A DNA stretch of 64,000 nucleotides from Deltaproteobacteria bacterium (GTDB lineage: Bacteria; Desulfobacterota; Desulfobacteria; Desulfobacterales; B30-G6): NCBI GenBank assembly GCA_022340465.1, contig JAJDNW010000044.1:1-64000 (forward strand), read 5' to 3'. Of this stretch, positions 63,664 through 64,000 are shown piece after piece. Each line of letters begins with the position of its first letter. Positions within the stretch are counted from its first letter, which is position 1. The notes under the pieces are model-generated. The model was given only the letters and a program-made list of their open reading frames with translations, made no database searches and was not told the origin of the DNA. The translations under genes and the position numbers were made by a program.

Positions 63664-63995
63664 TTTTTTTTCTTCTTTTGGTTCTTGAGTTCATCGATCC
63701 ACGTGCGGTCTGACAACGCTTCGCCACTGCGGTAGAACGCACGACCGATGAGGTGGGCTGCCACCGGAGCGGTCAGAAAAACCAAGGCGATAACGGTGGC
63801 GGCCCGCAGGGAAGTGCCCAATTGGCCGTAGAAAAGTGCCTCGGCGATTACCAGCAGGCCTGTGCCGAGAGTGCCTGCTTTGGTGGCAGCGTGCATGCGG
63901 GTCAGCGCATCGGGCATGCGGACAATCCCCAGGGATGCCACCAGACAGAAAACACCACCAATTAACATGAGTAGTCCTGTCAGGTAGTCAACCAT
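63660..63995 (-). CDS. mrpG: Mrp/Mnh Na+/H+ antiporter subunit G
   Basis: 111 residues with three helices. GLLMLIGGVFCLVASLGIVR and MPDALTRMHAATKAGTLGTG are the MnhG/MrpG signature. The charged C-terminal tail ends KNQKKKKN. The subunit is part of a multi-subunit antiporter related to complex I. The other mrp genes should lie beyond the window on this strand. It meets the truncated nhaA tail to tail with a four-base overlap. Confidence 0.88.
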   Translation of the reverse strand: MVDYLTGLLMLIGGVFCLVASLGIVRMPDALTRMHAATKAGTLGTGLLVIAEALFYGQLGTSLRAATVIALVFLTAPVAAHLIGRAFYRSGEALSDRTWIDELKNQKKKKN

Positions 63996-64000
63996 TCTTA

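Overview
The window reads as chromosomal DNA of an anaerobic, fatty- or aromatic-acid-oxidising Desulfobacterota, most like a Desulfosarcina/Desulfobacterales relative. This is an inference from gene content: a four-subunit 2-oxoacid:ferredoxin oxidoreductase, selenocysteine factor SelB, an aldehyde:ferredoxin oxidoreductase module, EtfBA with an acyl-CoA dehydrogenase, a Liv-type ABC importer carrying its own acyl-CoA ligase, and a DUF2333-like protein. No rRNA or marker-gene tree was available to confirm it.

Layout. 1-3.1 kb is decayed DNA: the tail of a RAYT transposase, an S41-like lipoprotein fragment, a frameshifted thermonuclease and a flippase-like protein without a normal start codon. 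3.1-13 kb is housekeeping: initiator tRNA, yggU-ybgC-thrH, hom, an AlaC-type aminotransferase, purM, tsaD, nagZ and mltG. 12.9-17 kb holds korDABC and hemW. 17.3-24.5 kb, all on the minus strand, holds gspB and exeA, a nuclease-fold protein, a DUF2333 protein, and selB with a small membrane protein. 24.7-27.8 kb carries tRNA-His and tRNA-Arg, an LssY_C relic, lysC and a Phd/RelE pair. 28-33 kb is a YbhGFSR-like efflux operon with split ATPases, followed by two cold-shock proteins.

34.1-41.3 kb is a minus-strand liv operon with an embedded CoA ligase. 42-46.2 kb is the most unusual unit: an MFS carrier followed by a 952-residue protein that fuses an aldehyde:ferredoxin oxidoreductase to an iron-dependent alcohol dehydrogenase. 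Next comes a DUF35/thiolase pair in which the thiolase frame contains one in-frame UGA followed by a SECIS-like hairpin; SelB is encoded 23 kb away. 48-53 kb holds small unknown proteins, a PilZ protein, a sigma-54 activator and a truncated histidine kinase. 54-63.4 kb holds a GalT-like protein, an E1 alpha/beta pair, a phosphotriesterase-family enzyme, an MFS carrier, an acyl-CoA dehydrogenase and EtfBA. The end carries a truncated nhaA facing mrpG.

How the genes fit together. ThrH, Hom and LysC belong to the aspartate-to-threonine route. The Liv/ligase, acyl-CoA dehydrogenase/Etf, thiolase/DUF35 and Kor genes suit import, activation and oxidation of organic acids with ferredoxin and flavoprotein electron carriers. 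The AOR-ADH fusion could join that ferredoxin pool to NAD(P)-linked interconversion of acid, aldehyde and alcohol. Intergenic regions are rich in dispersed repeats, including two REPIN-like elements with the GTAG signature expected of RAYT substrates, and a composite repeat present at least five times.
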